Below, one piece after another: positions 33,333 to 42,458 of a stretch of DNA of 64,000 nucleotides. The number at the start of each line of letters is the position of its first letter. The first letter of the stretch is position 1. The notes below the pieces were generated by a model, which searched no databases, was not told where the DNA came from, and was given only the letters and a program-made list of their open reading frames with translations. The DNA lies in assembly GCF_023101345.1 (NCBI RefSeq), contig NZ_CP095848.1, positions 3,064,001 through 3,128,000 of the forward strand. Direction: 5' to 3'. Position numbers and translations under genes: made by a program. This DNA comes from Hymenobacter sublimis. Lineage in GTDB: Bacteria > Bacteroidota > Bacteroidia > Cytophagales > Hymenobacteraceae.

Positions 33333-36300
33333 TTAAAACAGCACCGATACCTGCATGCGGCCGGTGTGCACGGCGTTCAGGCCGTTGGCTTTGCGGCCGT
33401 CGTAGGCTAGGGTTACGTTGAGGCCGTTGCTGAGGCGCTGCTCCAGGTTCAGGTTCCAGGTAAAGTTGCTGCCGGGGCGCAGGGCGTTCAGAATTTCCAG
33501 CCCGACCAGGGAAGCCTGGTCACCTTCGAAGGCTACGCGCACGTAGCGGGTAGTAGCCGACAGGGTGCGCTTGCCCACCTGGCTGACGCGGGTTTCTACT
33601 CCCAACTCATCAAACGTACCGGCTGCGTCTTCGTCGGGGCCGTTGGTGTTTTGCTTGGTGGTGCGCAGGTAGGTGCCCGTCAGGCGCAGCACGTTGGTGG
33701 GCTGGTAGCTGATTTCGGGCGCCAGCTCGTACTGCAGCACCCGGAAGTTACGGGCTTCCAGGTAGTTCGATAGGTTTTCGCGGATGCTGCGTGCAGCCGT
33801 AAAGCGCCCCGTGAACGACTGTGCTAAGGTCCGGCGGAGCAGCAGGCTTTGGTTGGCGAGGTTGCGCGTATCGGAGCCCTGGGTCAGCAGCACCTTCTGC
33901 TGGGTTTGCTGCACCGTCAGCTCGGCCCCAAAAATAGGATTGGACCGGTTGAAATAAAGCGTGTTACGCAGCAGCTTGTTCAAACTCAGTAGCAGGGAAT
34001 CGGCGGTTTGGAAGGCAAACGGGTTCAGGCGCGACGACAGGGTATTTTCGGTGGTGCGGCGGTCCAGGGTGATGGTACTCAGGGCCGAAAACCGCCCCAC
34101 GAAGCCGCGCAAACCCGGCAGCTCCCGCCACCCGCGCGGGGCAGTAGTGGTGAGGCGGTAGCTAAAGCGGTTGGTGAAGGCCGGAATATAGTCGTCGGTA
34201 GGTAGAAACACCTTGATATGGGTGCGGTACTGGGCGTCGGGGGTCTGGGCCTCAAAGAATTCGTCCTTGTCCTGGCGGTTGTTGGTTGGGCGGTTACTGG
34301 TCGCCACGTCGCCGCCGTAGTAGTGCGTGCCCTGGCCGTTGGGCACGGCCAGAAACGTGTAGTCGCGCTTCAGCTCCCGGCCCGTGGCCACGGCGTAGCT
34401 CAGTTCGGAACGAAGCAGTTGCTGAAAAAAGCTAGCGTTCCAGTCGAGCTTGCCCAGCACGGTGCGCTGCCGAGCCGAGTCGCGGGCCGCCAGGTCGCGG
34501 TAGGTAGCCAGTATAGCCAGGTCCTGGGTGGCACTCAGGCGCGAGACGAGTGTGCCCTGCCAGGTTTGGGCCCGGCCCCGCTCCTGCAGCCGGGTTTGCT
34601 CGGGGTTTGGGGTCTGGTCGCGGCGGTAGCTGTAGTCGAGGCGGAAGCGGGTACGGGCCGAGTCGCGGCTTTGCAGGAACAGAGCGTGCTCGTCGAAGTA
34701 ATTGGCCGAAGTCAGCGAGTCACCACTAGACTTGGCAACGCGGTTTTTATCGAAGCGGTAGGCGTAGCCGGGCACCACGGGGCCGCCCACGTAGCGGGCC
34801 GTGCCTTCACCCCGCGCCCAGCGCGAAGTGCGGCTGCCGGCCTCGGAGTTGAGCAGAAACAAGTTGCCGCGCACCTGCACCGGGCCCACCTGCCGGGCCA
34901 CATCTACCCAGTGCTGCACTCCGCTAACTTCCCCGGCCCGGTAGCGTCGGCTCAGGCGGTAGCCTAGGGCATTGTTAGCGTCTTTTACTACCCCCACCGA
35001 GGCGTTGAGAATATTGTCCTCGCGGGGCTGCTGATTGTTGGTAACGAGGGTGTTAGAAGTGCTCCAGTTACGGTCAAACTCAATGTCGCGGTACCGGTCG
35101 ATGGGGGCAAAACGACGGCTGGTGTACTCGTAGTCAAGGGCACTGCGCAGCTTGTAGCCCTGCAAGCCGGGTAGGCGCACGGGCCGGTCCTGCACCACGT
35201 AGCCCACCCGCATAGCTCGCCCCTTCGCCGACTCCGGCGAAAAGCGGTTTAAATCCAGGTCGGAAGCGGCCAAATCCACGAACACCGTGGCCGTGGAATC
35301 AAGCTGGTAGCTGGTGCCCACCGTCATCAGCTGCTTTTGCAAGGGCGTGGGCAGTACCCGAATGGGCTCGTAGGAGCCGCGCCCCTGGCCCACGAACTGG
35401 TACACGCGGCCATTGGCGCGGGCCTCTTCGGCGCTAGTACCCAGGTTGTAGCTGCCCTGGCCCGCCCCCACGTTGGTGAAACGCACGTTGTACACGGCCC
35501 GGGTAGTATCCTGGGGCGGATACACGAACACCGTCACTGGCTGCTGGGTAGTGGGGTCGAGCTGGGTTTCCTGGCGGTATTGCACCTGCTGCCGGTCGTA
35601 AGCTACGGTATCCACACCCGGCACCACGGCCTGACTGACATTGTCGCCAATGGAGCGCAGCAGCTGCTTTTCCGACTCTTTGAGGCTGAGGTTGGGCGAG
35701 TTATCGGGGTTATCTGACTCGCGGTAGAAGTTGGCGTGCACCTGCAGGCGGCCCAGCTGCTGGTAGTGGCTGGCCTGGAGCAGGGAGCGGGAGTAGTTGA
35801 AATCGGAGTACTCGAAATCGACCTTGATGCGGGAATTGCGGGTTATCAGGTGGCGAGGCGAAAACGTCAGCTCGGCCTGGTTGTAATCGATGACGTAGTC
35901 GAAATCAAAGCCGCGCACCAGGAGCCGGCCATCCAGGTATACCCGCTCGGAGTTGGCCAGAATAATAATGAACTGCTCCCCGTTCGGCCCGCGCAGGCGG
36001 TAGGGGCCCTGCACGTTTTCCAGGGGGGCAATATCAATGCTGGCAAACTTGCCCTTGGCTACCCCCGCCGCCACGGAGGTAGTGGCAAATGCCTCGCCGG
36101 GCCTGAAGCCAAGCAAACCGTTGCGCCGGGGGGCACTGGTGGCGCTGGTTACCGTTTGGCTGACTCCGTTTGGCCCTACCCCGTTGGGCGTAATGCCGTT
36201 AGGACTGGCCGGGCTGGTTGGCTGGCCGTTCTGGGTGGCGCCTGAGCCGGCAGGCGGGGGTACGGTGGGCGGCACCGTCACGAAGGTGCCGGTACTGGTA

Positions 36301-37196
36301 CCACTGGCGTTGGGGTACTGAAACAGCTGCGGATTGCTCACGCCCGGCCCGCTTCCGCCACCAAACCCACCGGTGGGCAGCCGCCCAAAGTTGGTTTCCA
36401 GGGCCGCTCCCTGAATGTTTTTATAAAAGCGCAGGAAGTAATCGGGCTTGTTGCGCAGCACCACGTCGCCGGCCGTCAGGTTCCAGCGCGGGTGGGTAAG
36501 CGTGATGTAAATCCGGTCGAATTCCTGGAGCTGCTGGGTGTTGCCTTCGGGCTGGAAAGGCACGTTCTGGTCGGAAATAGCCGCCGTGAGCGTAATCTGG
36601 TCGGTGAGGCGACCTTCTAGCTGCAGGTTAAGTGAGGAGTTAACGAAAACGTTCTGGGCATTGCCAAACGAGACGCCCCGGGACAGGTTACCCGTTTTGT
36701 TAATGCCGGGCGTGCTCAGAATCTGCTCCTTCACCGCAAAGTCCTCTAGGCCCATTACTGAGGGGCGCCGCCAGAAATCCACGCTGTCCATGAGGCGAGC
36801 GGGGCGCAGGGACCGGGGCGCAGCCAGTTGCACGGGGAGTACCCGGTAGCACACCAGCACCGAGTCGGGGCCACCGGGCAGCACCATATCGGGCTGGCCC
36901 GGCTCGGGAGAAGGAAACCGCGTACTAGGCCGCACAAATCGGTAACGGTCCGTGCGGGCGTCATACGCCAGGCCGCGGCCGTCCACGCTCACCGAGGTCG
37001 GCACTATTGTCAGCGAGTCGCGCAAGCCGAACTCCGTGGTATCCCGGTTAAGGGCCAGGCGTACCCAGGTGCAGCGGCGGGTAGTAGGCGGGGCGGCGGG
37101 GCGCTGCTGGGCCTGGGCCGCCGCACTACCCCACCACCACAGGCCCATCAGCAGCCCACACAAGCGCAGAAAAGAGGGCGTAGAGCTGCTGATCAT
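33333..37196 (-). CDS. Very large outer-membrane beta-barrel protein, uncharacterised
   Basis: The 1287-residue protein starts with a signal peptide (LCGLLMGLWWWGSAAAQAQ). The rest is rich in alternating polar/hydrophobic strands and aromatic residues and ends in QVSVLF with a terminal Phe, typical of outer-membrane barrels. A conserved-looking block near 390-460 reads GPYRLRGPNGEQFIIILANS, then VYLDGRLLVRGFDFDYVIDY. This recalls repeats of the gliding/secretion protein SprA and related Bacteroidota surface proteins. A Gly/Pro/Asn-rich low-complexity insert (about 270-350, with PNGITPNGVGPNGVSQ) interrupts the fold. No TonB box or plug domain is seen. It lies downstream of a giant sensor kinase on the same strand, after a 126-nt gap. 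The function is unknown. Confidence 0.75.
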   Translation of the reverse strand: MISSSTPSFLRLCGLLMGLWWWGSAAAQAQQRPAAPPTTRRCTWVRLALNRDTTEFGLRDSLTIVPTSVSVDGRGLAYDARTDRYRFVRPSTRFPSPEPGQPDMVLPGGPDSVLVCYRVLPVQLAAPRSLRPARLMDSVDFWRRPSVMGLEDFAVKEQILSTPGINKTGNLSRGVSFGNAQNVFVNSSLNLQLEGRLTDQITLTAAISDQNVPFQPEGNTQQLQEFDRIYITLTHPRWNLTAGDVVLRNKPDYFLRFYKNIQGAALETNFGRLPTGGFGGGSGPGVSNPQLFQYPNASGTSTGTFVTVPPTVPPPAGSGATQNGQPTSPASPNGITPNGVGPNGVSQTVTSATSAPRRNGLLGFRPGEAFATTSVAAGVAKGKFASIDIAPLENVQGPYRLRGPNGEQFIIILANSERVYLDGRLLVRGFDFDYVIDYNQAELTFSPRHLITRNSRIKVDFEYSDFNYSRSLLQASHYQQLGRLQVHANFYRESDNPDNSPNLSLKESEKQLLRSIGDNVSQAVVPGVDTVAYDRQQVQYRQETQLDPTTQQPVTVFVYPPQDTTRAVYNVRFTNVGAGQGSYNLGTSAEEARANGRVYQFVGQGRGSYEPIRVLPTPLQKQLMTVGTSYQLDSTATVFVDLAASDLDLNRFSPESAKGRAMRVGYVVQDRPVRLPGLQGYKLRSALDYEYTSRRFAPIDRYRDIEFDRNWSTSNTLVTNNQQPREDNILNASVGVVKDANNALGYRLSRRYRAGEVSGVQHWVDVARQVGPVQVRGNLFLLNSEAGSRTSRWARGEGTARYVGGPVVPGYAYRFDKNRVAKSSGDSLTSANYFDEHALFLQSRDSARTRFRLDYSYRRDQTPNPEQTRLQERGRAQTWQGTLVSRLSATQDLAILATYRDLAARDSARQRTVLGKLDWNASFFQQLLRSELSYAVATGRELKRDYTFLAVPNGQGTHYYGGDVATSNRPTNNRQDKDEFFEAQTPDAQYRTHIKVFLPTDDYIPAFTNRFSYRLTTTAPRGWRELPGLRGFVGRFSALSTITLDRRTTENTLSSRLNPFAFQTADSLLLSLNKLLRNTLYFNRSNPIFGAELTVQQTQQKVLLTQGSDTRNLANQSLLLRRTLAQSFTGRFTAARSIRENLSNYLEARNFRVLQYELAPEISYQPTNVLRLTGTYLRTTKQNTNGPDEDAAGTFDELGVETRVSQVGKRTLSATTRYVRVAFEGDQASLVGLEILNALRPGSNFTWNLNLEQRLSNGLNVTLAYDGRKANGLNAVHTGRMQVSVLF

Positions 37197-37322
37197 TCAG
37201 TAAAAATACGAGGCCAAGACGTCGGGGCCACCATAACGCCGGAAGGCCCTGAATTCGTGCCAATTCCTACCTCAACAGTTGCTTACTATTCAGGACTTTT
37301 GGGTGTGCGTAGGTGCGGGCTC

Positions 37323-40300
37323 CTACCCGGCCAGCGGCAGCTCGATGCAGAACAGTGTTCCAGCGCCCTCCTTGGTTTCAAACCAGATGGTGCCCCCGGC
37401 ACTCTCGATGCCACGCCGGGCCACGGCCAACCCAATACCGGAGCCTTTCTCCTTGGTAGTGAAGTTGGGCACAAACACTTTGTCCTGCACGTCGGCCGGA
37501 ATGCCGGTGCCATTGTCTTGGATGCAGATGCGGATGCGGTTGTTCGGCTGGGCTTGTAGCTGCGCTTCCACTTCCGGCCGCCGGTCGGGCGGAATGGCTT
37601 GCAGGGCATTAATCAGAAGATTATTGAAGGTACGCACCAGCAGACTTTCATCGGCGTACACCACGTAACGACCCGTATCGGCGTCCTCGGGCAAGGTGAG
37701 TCGAATGCCCGTTCCGGCCGCGCCCCCCTGGTGCAAACCCACGCACCGTCGCAGAATGGGCGCCACGTCCAGGCGCTCGGGGCGCATGGCGGGCAGGTTA
37801 GTGAAGTTGCTGAAGGAGGTAGCAATGTCGGTCAGCACGTCAATCTGGGTGATAAGCGTTTGCGACACCTTGTTCATCAGCTCATCCAGGTTGGGACGTT
37901 GATCCTGGATGGCGCGCTGCAGAAACTGCAGGCTCAGCTTCATGGGCGTAAGCGGGTTCTTGATTTCGTGGGCCACCTGCCGGGCCATTTCGCGCCAGGC
38001 GGCTTCCTTTTCCTGGGTGGCCAGCTCCTGCTTGCTTTCCTCCAGCTTCAGCAGCATCTGGTTGTACTCGCGCACCAGCAAGCCAATTTCGTCCTCCGAT
38101 TCATAGGCCAGCATCTCGTTTTGGCCCGTAAGCGTGGTCTGACGCAGCTTTTCGGTGATCAGCTTAAGCGGCTCCGTCAGAATCCGGGACGCCAGGAAGG
38201 CCAGCACCAGAAACAGGATAAACATCACGGTGAAGATGTTCAGAATGGTAGATACCAGCTCCGTGAGCTTGTTATCAAGGTCCTTTTCGGAGTCGAAGAA
38301 GGGAATTCCAACGTAGCCCAGCACCGCGCCCGGCCGCCCCGACTGCACGGCTCCGGCCCGGAGCGGCAAGTACAGTGCATTAAAGGAAAGCGTGCCGGCT
38401 TGCTCCGTGAGCAGAATGCGTGGTTGTCCATCCTCGGTGAGGGCCGCCACCGCCTGGGGGTTCATGAGGGTACTGAGCAGGCTGGCCTCGAAAATGAGGG
38501 GCTGGCTGCTCACTAGCAGCTCGCCGCGGGCATCGTAGAGGTTTAGGTCGGTTTCGGTGAGGGCGGCTACGTTTTCGGCCAGGTCTACTAGGTCGGCCCG
38601 GTTGCCGGACTCCGTGAGTAGGTTGCGGTTTTTGAGCAGATTTTCCTGCACAGCCTGCCCCCGGCGCTGGTAGCTCCGCAGCAAATCGTGCTTGTAGGAG
38701 TTGGTAACTTGGCTGGCAATAGCCACGCTCACCACAACCAGGGGCACTAGAATGCCGAAGTTCAGGAAGAGTTGAATCTTGGTGCTGAAGTTGGTGCGCA
38801 GCAGTTCCCGGTACTGGCCCCGCGCCAGCAGAAACGCCCCCATGAGCAAGAGCCAGCAGAAACTGTGCAGTAGAAATAGCGCGGAAAAATTCGCCAGCCA
38901 GTCGGAGAAAGAATACGTGGCCGTGGTAACAACCACCATCCGGTCGGAGCGGTCCGTGGCCCGAATGCCCAGGTGATGGAAGCCGCCGAGCGCCACTCCA
39001 GTCGTATAAAGCCGCGGGTCACGGAATAGGCTGGTGGGCAAGCGGTTAATGTAATCAAAGTCACCTTCGCTGTAAACCAGTTGGCCCTTCTGGTAGCCCC
39101 CGTAGCTGAGCTCCGTGCCCAGGCGGGGCTGAAAGAAATTTTGATCTACCAGTAGCTCCGGCACCACGCTGTTGGCCGTCAGCTTCTTCAGGGTCAGCTC
39201 CAGCACTATCGTGCTGTTGCCGGCATCTAGCTCCGGGTTGGGGGTAGGCACTGGCACAAAGGCCACGTACCGGCGGGAGCTAAACGAATTGTTCCCATCC
39301 CGGATGAGGTAGATATTGGGGTGGTCGGTGCGGGTGGCACCTTGCAGCAGGAACTCACGCGTTTGCTCTAAACTGCCGCCCACGGCCACACCCCGCCCCG
39401 CCGGATTAAAGAGAATCACGCGCACCTCATACTTATTGAAGTAGTCGCGTAGGTAGTACTTGACAATTTTCTGGCGGATCAGGTCCAGGTTAATGAACGG
39501 ACTAGCCAGCATAGTGCGCAACACCGGGTCTTGGGCCATTTCCTGGCCCCGTTCAACCAGCAGGTATTCACCCTGCAAATCATTGTCAGTAAGCAGATTA
39601 CTTGCTAGGTTTTGCTTGTTGAGCTGCAGCTGACGGTTAAAGTGCTCGTATAGAGCCAAGCCACCCACCGCCGAGCTGACGCCTACCATCAGGAAGATGA
39701 ACAGATACACCTGATAAGGCAGCACCGCGCCCGCTGACTTCAACCCCGTAAGGCGCAACACGAAGAAAAACAGCAGGGTGATGCCCAAAATAGTGCAGTG
39801 CACCAGCCCCAACCCCAGCCCCGTGGACAGGAAAATTACTGCCGTCACAAATAGCAACAGCAACCCAATAGTGCGGGTAGAGGGCCGAACTATGCCGGTA
39901 AACAGCTGCGAGAGTAAGTAAAACCCCACTAAATAGCTGCCAGTATGCAGCACAATGGCTAGCAGCAGCAGGGACTTAAAGACGCTTACCTGAATATCCT
40001 GGGTGATGTCCAGGATGAGTTGAGAGTTAGTGAAGCTGCTAGTGTAAAAGTCGAACAGCAGCTCCAGCAGGCCATAAAACCCGAGCACGGTAAGCGCACC
40101 CACTCCCACGCGCTGGGGCCAGCGGCGAATTCGTTGAGTGATGCGCAGCACGCCGTAGCGCCGGAAGAGCAGCAGCACGTAGTACGAAGACACCACGAAC
40201 AATGCGGCATTCAGGAGCAAATCGCCTAGGGAAGGCGAAATCCAGGAAGCCGCGTACACGCGTGGGTCAAACAGGCGGACTTCCAAGAAGGAAAACGGCA

Positions 40301-41063
40301 GCCCCAATGAGAGCATTACCGCGCGCAACAACACCAGCGGAACCACCACGGCCAGTGCTCCGGCCCACACCTTCCCTTGTGCAAACTGCTGCCGGGCCAC
40401 GTAGCTCCAGCCGGCCACGTAAAAGCCGAACCCAAGTAGCAGCAGCAGCAGCGGCACGTACTTGCCCGTAATGGGGTCGGCCTGCAGGCTTTCTATTGAG
40501 AAGAGATAATTGCCTTCATTGGAAACTAGCCGCGGACGGTTAGAGGTAGTCTTTTCCACTACCAGCCGCACATTCTGCCCCTGGAAGAGTCCTTGGCCGT
40601 TGCCCTCCCGCAAGTAACGGTTGCTAATGCCGTAGCTGATTTCCAGCGGAATATAAGTCAGGATGACGTATTCGCCTTCCGTGTGCCGCAGCACCAGAAA
40701 CTTACCAAATCGGGTTTCCAGCAGGCGCTCGTGGTAGCGCTGCAAGGCCTGTTCTGGGTCGGGCCGCACGCTATGGTCAGACCAGTAGACAATCTGCTCG
40801 CCCCGGAAAATGAAGGTGGGGTAGGTCGTGTGGCTAGTCAGGCTTTGAAAGCTGACTTGGCGCGTTGCCAGCCGCTGCAGTACATCCGTCGATTCCCGCT
40901 CCCCCGTAAGCTCGGCCTCCATCAACAGCTCCTGCAGCCGGGTAGCCGAAGCTTGCAGTACTACCTCCGGATTCTGGCTATAGCGGTTGCTCAGGTAAGC
41001 AGCCCCGAAACAAAGCAGGGCCAGTGATAGCAGCCAGACCGGAGGGAAGCGGAAAAATTTCAA
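37323..41063 (-). CDS. Giant multi-pass sensor histidine kinase, NtrY-like
   Basis: From the TTG at 41063 (KFFRFPPVWLLSLALLCFGA after the initiator) the protein has about 1246 residues, far longer than usual kinases. It has an N-terminal helix, a periplasmic domain and a block of about seven to eight helices. A further extracytoplasmic region and two more helices frame a sensor segment. A HAMP domain (ILTEPLKLITEKLRQTT...EDEIGLLVREYNQML) precedes the HisKA box REMARQVAHEIKNPLTPMKL with His1032. The ATPase boxes NNLLINALQ, DNGTGIP and GSGIGLAV follow. The H-box is of the NtrY type. No response regulator is adjacent, so it is an orphan. The frame starts formally at TTG 41114, but that lies at the edge of a terminator hairpin, so the later TTG is preferred. 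Confidence 0.88.
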   Translation of the reverse strand: MKFFRFPPVWLLSLALLCFGAAYLSNRYSQNPEVVLQASATRLQELLMEAELTGERESTDVLQRLATRQVSFQSLTSHTTYPTFIFRGEQIVYWSDHSVRPDPEQALQRYHERLLETRFGKFLVLRHTEGEYVILTYIPLEISYGISNRYLREGNGQGLFQGQNVRLVVEKTTSNRPRLVSNEGNYLFSIESLQADPITGKYVPLLLLLLGFGFYVAGWSYVARQQFAQGKVWAGALAVVVPLVLLRAVMLSLGLPFSFLEVRLFDPRVYAASWISPSLGDLLLNAALFVVSSYYVLLLFRRYGVLRITQRIRRWPQRVGVGALTVLGFYGLLELLFDFYTSSFTNSQLILDITQDIQVSVFKSLLLLAIVLHTGSYLVGFYLLSQLFTGIVRPSTRTIGLLLLFVTAVIFLSTGLGLGLVHCTILGITLLFFFVLRLTGLKSAGAVLPYQVYLFIFLMVGVSSAVGGLALYEHFNRQLQLNKQNLASNLLTDNDLQGEYLLVERGQEMAQDPVLRTMLASPFINLDLIRQKIVKYYLRDYFNKYEVRVILFNPAGRGVAVGGSLEQTREFLLQGATRTDHPNIYLIRDGNNSFSSRRYVAFVPVPTPNPELDAGNSTIVLELTLKKLTANSVVPELLVDQNFFQPRLGTELSYGGYQKGQLVYSEGDFDYINRLPTSLFRDPRLYTTGVALGGFHHLGIRATDRSDRMVVVTTATYSFSDWLANFSALFLLHSFCWLLLMGAFLLARGQYRELLRTNFSTKIQLFLNFGILVPLVVVSVAIASQVTNSYKHDLLRSYQRRGQAVQENLLKNRNLLTESGNRADLVDLAENVAALTETDLNLYDARGELLVSSQPLIFEASLLSTLMNPQAVAALTEDGQPRILLTEQAGTLSFNALYLPLRAGAVQSGRPGAVLGYVGIPFFDSEKDLDNKLTELVSTILNIFTVMFILFLVLAFLASRILTEPLKLITEKLRQTTLTGQNEMLAYESEDEIGLLVREYNQMLLKLEESKQELATQEKEAAWREMARQVAHEIKNPLTPMKLSLQFLQRAIQDQRPNLDELMNKVSQTLITQIDVLTDIATSFSNFTNLPAMRPERLDVAPILRRCVGLHQGGAAGTGIRLTLPEDADTGRYVVYADESLLVRTFNNLLINALQAIPPDRRPEVEAQLQAQPNNRIRICIQDNGTGIPADVQDKVFVPNFTTKEKGSGIGLAVARRGIESAGGTIWFETKEGAGTLFCIELPLAG

Positions 41064-41114
41064 CGGGAGGGGAAATGATGGAATCGGGACAGTAGCAACC
41101 TTGATACCAAACAA

Positions 41115-41138
41115 AAATGCCGCCCCACGGCGGCATTT
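41115..41138 (-). terminator. Terminator ending the respiratory cluster
   Basis: AAATGCCGCC (41115-41124) and GGCGGCATTT (41129-41138) pair perfectly around a 4-nt loop. On the minus strand they are followed by TTGTTTGG. It lies 27 nt after the DUF983 stop codon. Confidence 0.88.
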
Positions 41139-41164
41139 CCTAGCTCTGGTTAGAAGGAGCGAGT

Positions 41165-41560
41165 TTAGCGGCGACTAGCGGCGTAGCGCGCATCATAATG
41201 CACCCCGCCAAACAAATACAGCATCAGGGTGCGAGAATAGCGCAAACTCAAGGGCGTGAACAGCAAAGAGAAGATGGCCACGGCCGTAATGTATACCCAA
41301 GTATCCGGGTCATCGAGCAGGTAGTACACCGCAAAACCGACGACCAGCATAATAGCCGTGGAAAAGGCAAAGCTGATATACATAGCTCCCCAATAAAACC
41401 CTGGCTCCGGTTCATAGGCTTGTCCGCATACTGGGCAGGCGGGCGGCATTTCGGTGAAATGCGCCAGGTTTAGGGCCGAGTGTGTGAACAGTTGCCCCTG
41501 GTGGCAGCGCGGACAGCGCTGCTGCAGAACGCTTACCAGGGTAGAATCGGAGTTAGCCAT
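41165..41560 (-). CDS. DUF983 membrane protein with zinc-ribbon cysteines
   Basis: The 131-residue protein starts at the ATG at 41560 (MANSDSTLVSVLQQ). Two CxxC pairs, CPRCHQG and CPVCGQ, lie before two hydrophobic helices (about 62-84 and 87-110). This is the DUF983 pattern. In many bacteria DUF983 genes lie in cytochrome oxidase clusters, and a role in oxidase assembly or metal handling has been proposed but is not proven. The start codon overlaps the end of the upstream 86-residue gene by 8 nt, so the two are probably translationally coupled. An extended frame to 41617 is rejected because it overlaps more of that gene. Confidence 0.88.
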   Translation of the reverse strand: MANSDSTLVSVLQQRCPRCHQGQLFTHSALNLAHFTEMPPACPVCGQAYEPEPGFYWGAMYISFAFSTAIMLVVGFAVYYLLDDPDTWVYITAVAIFSLLFTPLSLRYSRTLMLYLFGGVHYDARYAASRR

Positions 41561-41813
41561 GGGCCGTTTTTTTCTTCTGCTGACTGTGACGGTACCAGAA
41601 ATAACCAACCGTTCCAATCAGTACGTAGGGAATCGTCATCAGATACAAAATTCCCTTGTTGAGGCCGGTTGTGTCGTATCCGTCCTTCTCCTGGCGCGAA
41701 GCTTCCACCTGAGTTTTGCACATGGTGCACTGCGCTTGCACACTCAAGGGTAGTACACTCAACAACACTCCCAAAAACAAGGCTACCAGTCCGCTATAAA
41801 CTACTTTTTTCAT
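41553..41813 (-). CDS. Small membrane protein with CxxC motif
   Basis: The 86-residue protein has a signal-like N-terminal helix (VVYSGLVALFLGVLLSVLPL), then VQAQCTMCKTQVEASR with a CxxC pair directly after the likely cleavage site. A second helix (ILYLMTIPYVLIGTVGYFWY) and a basic tail (HSQQKKKTAHG) follow. The cysteines should face the periplasm, where they could bind copper or heme-associated metal, or form a disulfide. It overlaps DUF983 by 8 nt and lies in the oxidase-assembly part of the respiratory cluster. No named family is recognised. An assembly role is inferred from position. Confidence 0.8.
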   Translation of the reverse strand: MKKVVYSGLVALFLGVLLSVLPLSVQAQCTMCKTQVEASRQEKDGYDTTGLNKGILYLMTIPYVLIGTVGYFWYRHSQQKKKTAHG

Positions 41814-41903
41814 GACATCAACTGATTTCGTTGCAAGAATAACCGTCTGGGTGAGCTCCTGGTTCGTTACCAGAAGCCTTCATGAAGATGTTTGCGAAAA
41901 GTA

Positions 41904-42458
41904 CTAGGTGTAGTAAGGCGCAATCATGAAGTACACAATTACGCCCGTAATAGAAACGTAGAGCCACACTGGGTAAGTCCAGCGGGCAATGCGGCGGTGC
42001 TTCTGAAATTGCTCAGTCAGGGCGAAATACAGCGTAAATAGCACCAGCGCTACGGTAATGGCCGCCAGCAGAATGTGGGTTATTAGGATGAAGTAGTAGA
42101 CGCCGCGCATCAGGCCTACCCCACCGTATTTCGTCACAATGCCTTGGGAGTGGTACGCCACGTAAGACACCAGAAACAAGGAGCCCAGCAGGAAAGCCAT
42201 GCCCATCATGGCGCGGTGCTTAGCTACGTTCTTGCGCCGGATGAAGTAGTAGCCCAGCATCAGGAAAACCGCCGTGAGGGAATTAAGCACGGCATTAACA
42301 GCCGGCAGCATTTTTACATTGGCGCCGGGAATACGAAAAACGCCGGGCAGAAAGTAAAGCACGGCCACGGCCAGGGGCACCACGGCTCCCAGGACGCCAG
42401 CGGCTATTTTGTACTTGGTGAAGTTGCCGGGGTTAACGGCAGTGTTATTGGTGGTCAT
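41904..42458 (-). CDS. DUF420 membrane protein
   Basis: The 184-residue protein begins MTTNNTAVNPGNFTKYKIAA and has five predicted helices. DUF420 proteins (YozB/CtaM-like) accompany heme-copper oxidases and are needed for oxidase assembly in some Gram-positive bacteria. Histidines lie at helix ends (FIRRKNVAKHRAMMG, YHSQGIV, ITHILLAAITV). Its ATG overlaps the last 14 nt of the SCO gene, which indicates coupled expression. The in-frame ATG at 42479 would lengthen the overlap and is rejected. Confidence 0.87.
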   Translation of the reverse strand: MTTNNTAVNPGNFTKYKIAAGVLGAVVPLAVAVLYFLPGVFRIPGANVKMLPAVNAVLNSLTAVFLMLGYYFIRRKNVAKHRAMMGMAFLLGSLFLVSYVAYHSQGIVTKYGGVGLMRGVYYFILITHILLAAITVALVLFTLYFALTEQFQKHRRIARWTYPVWLYVSITGVIVYFMIAPYYT

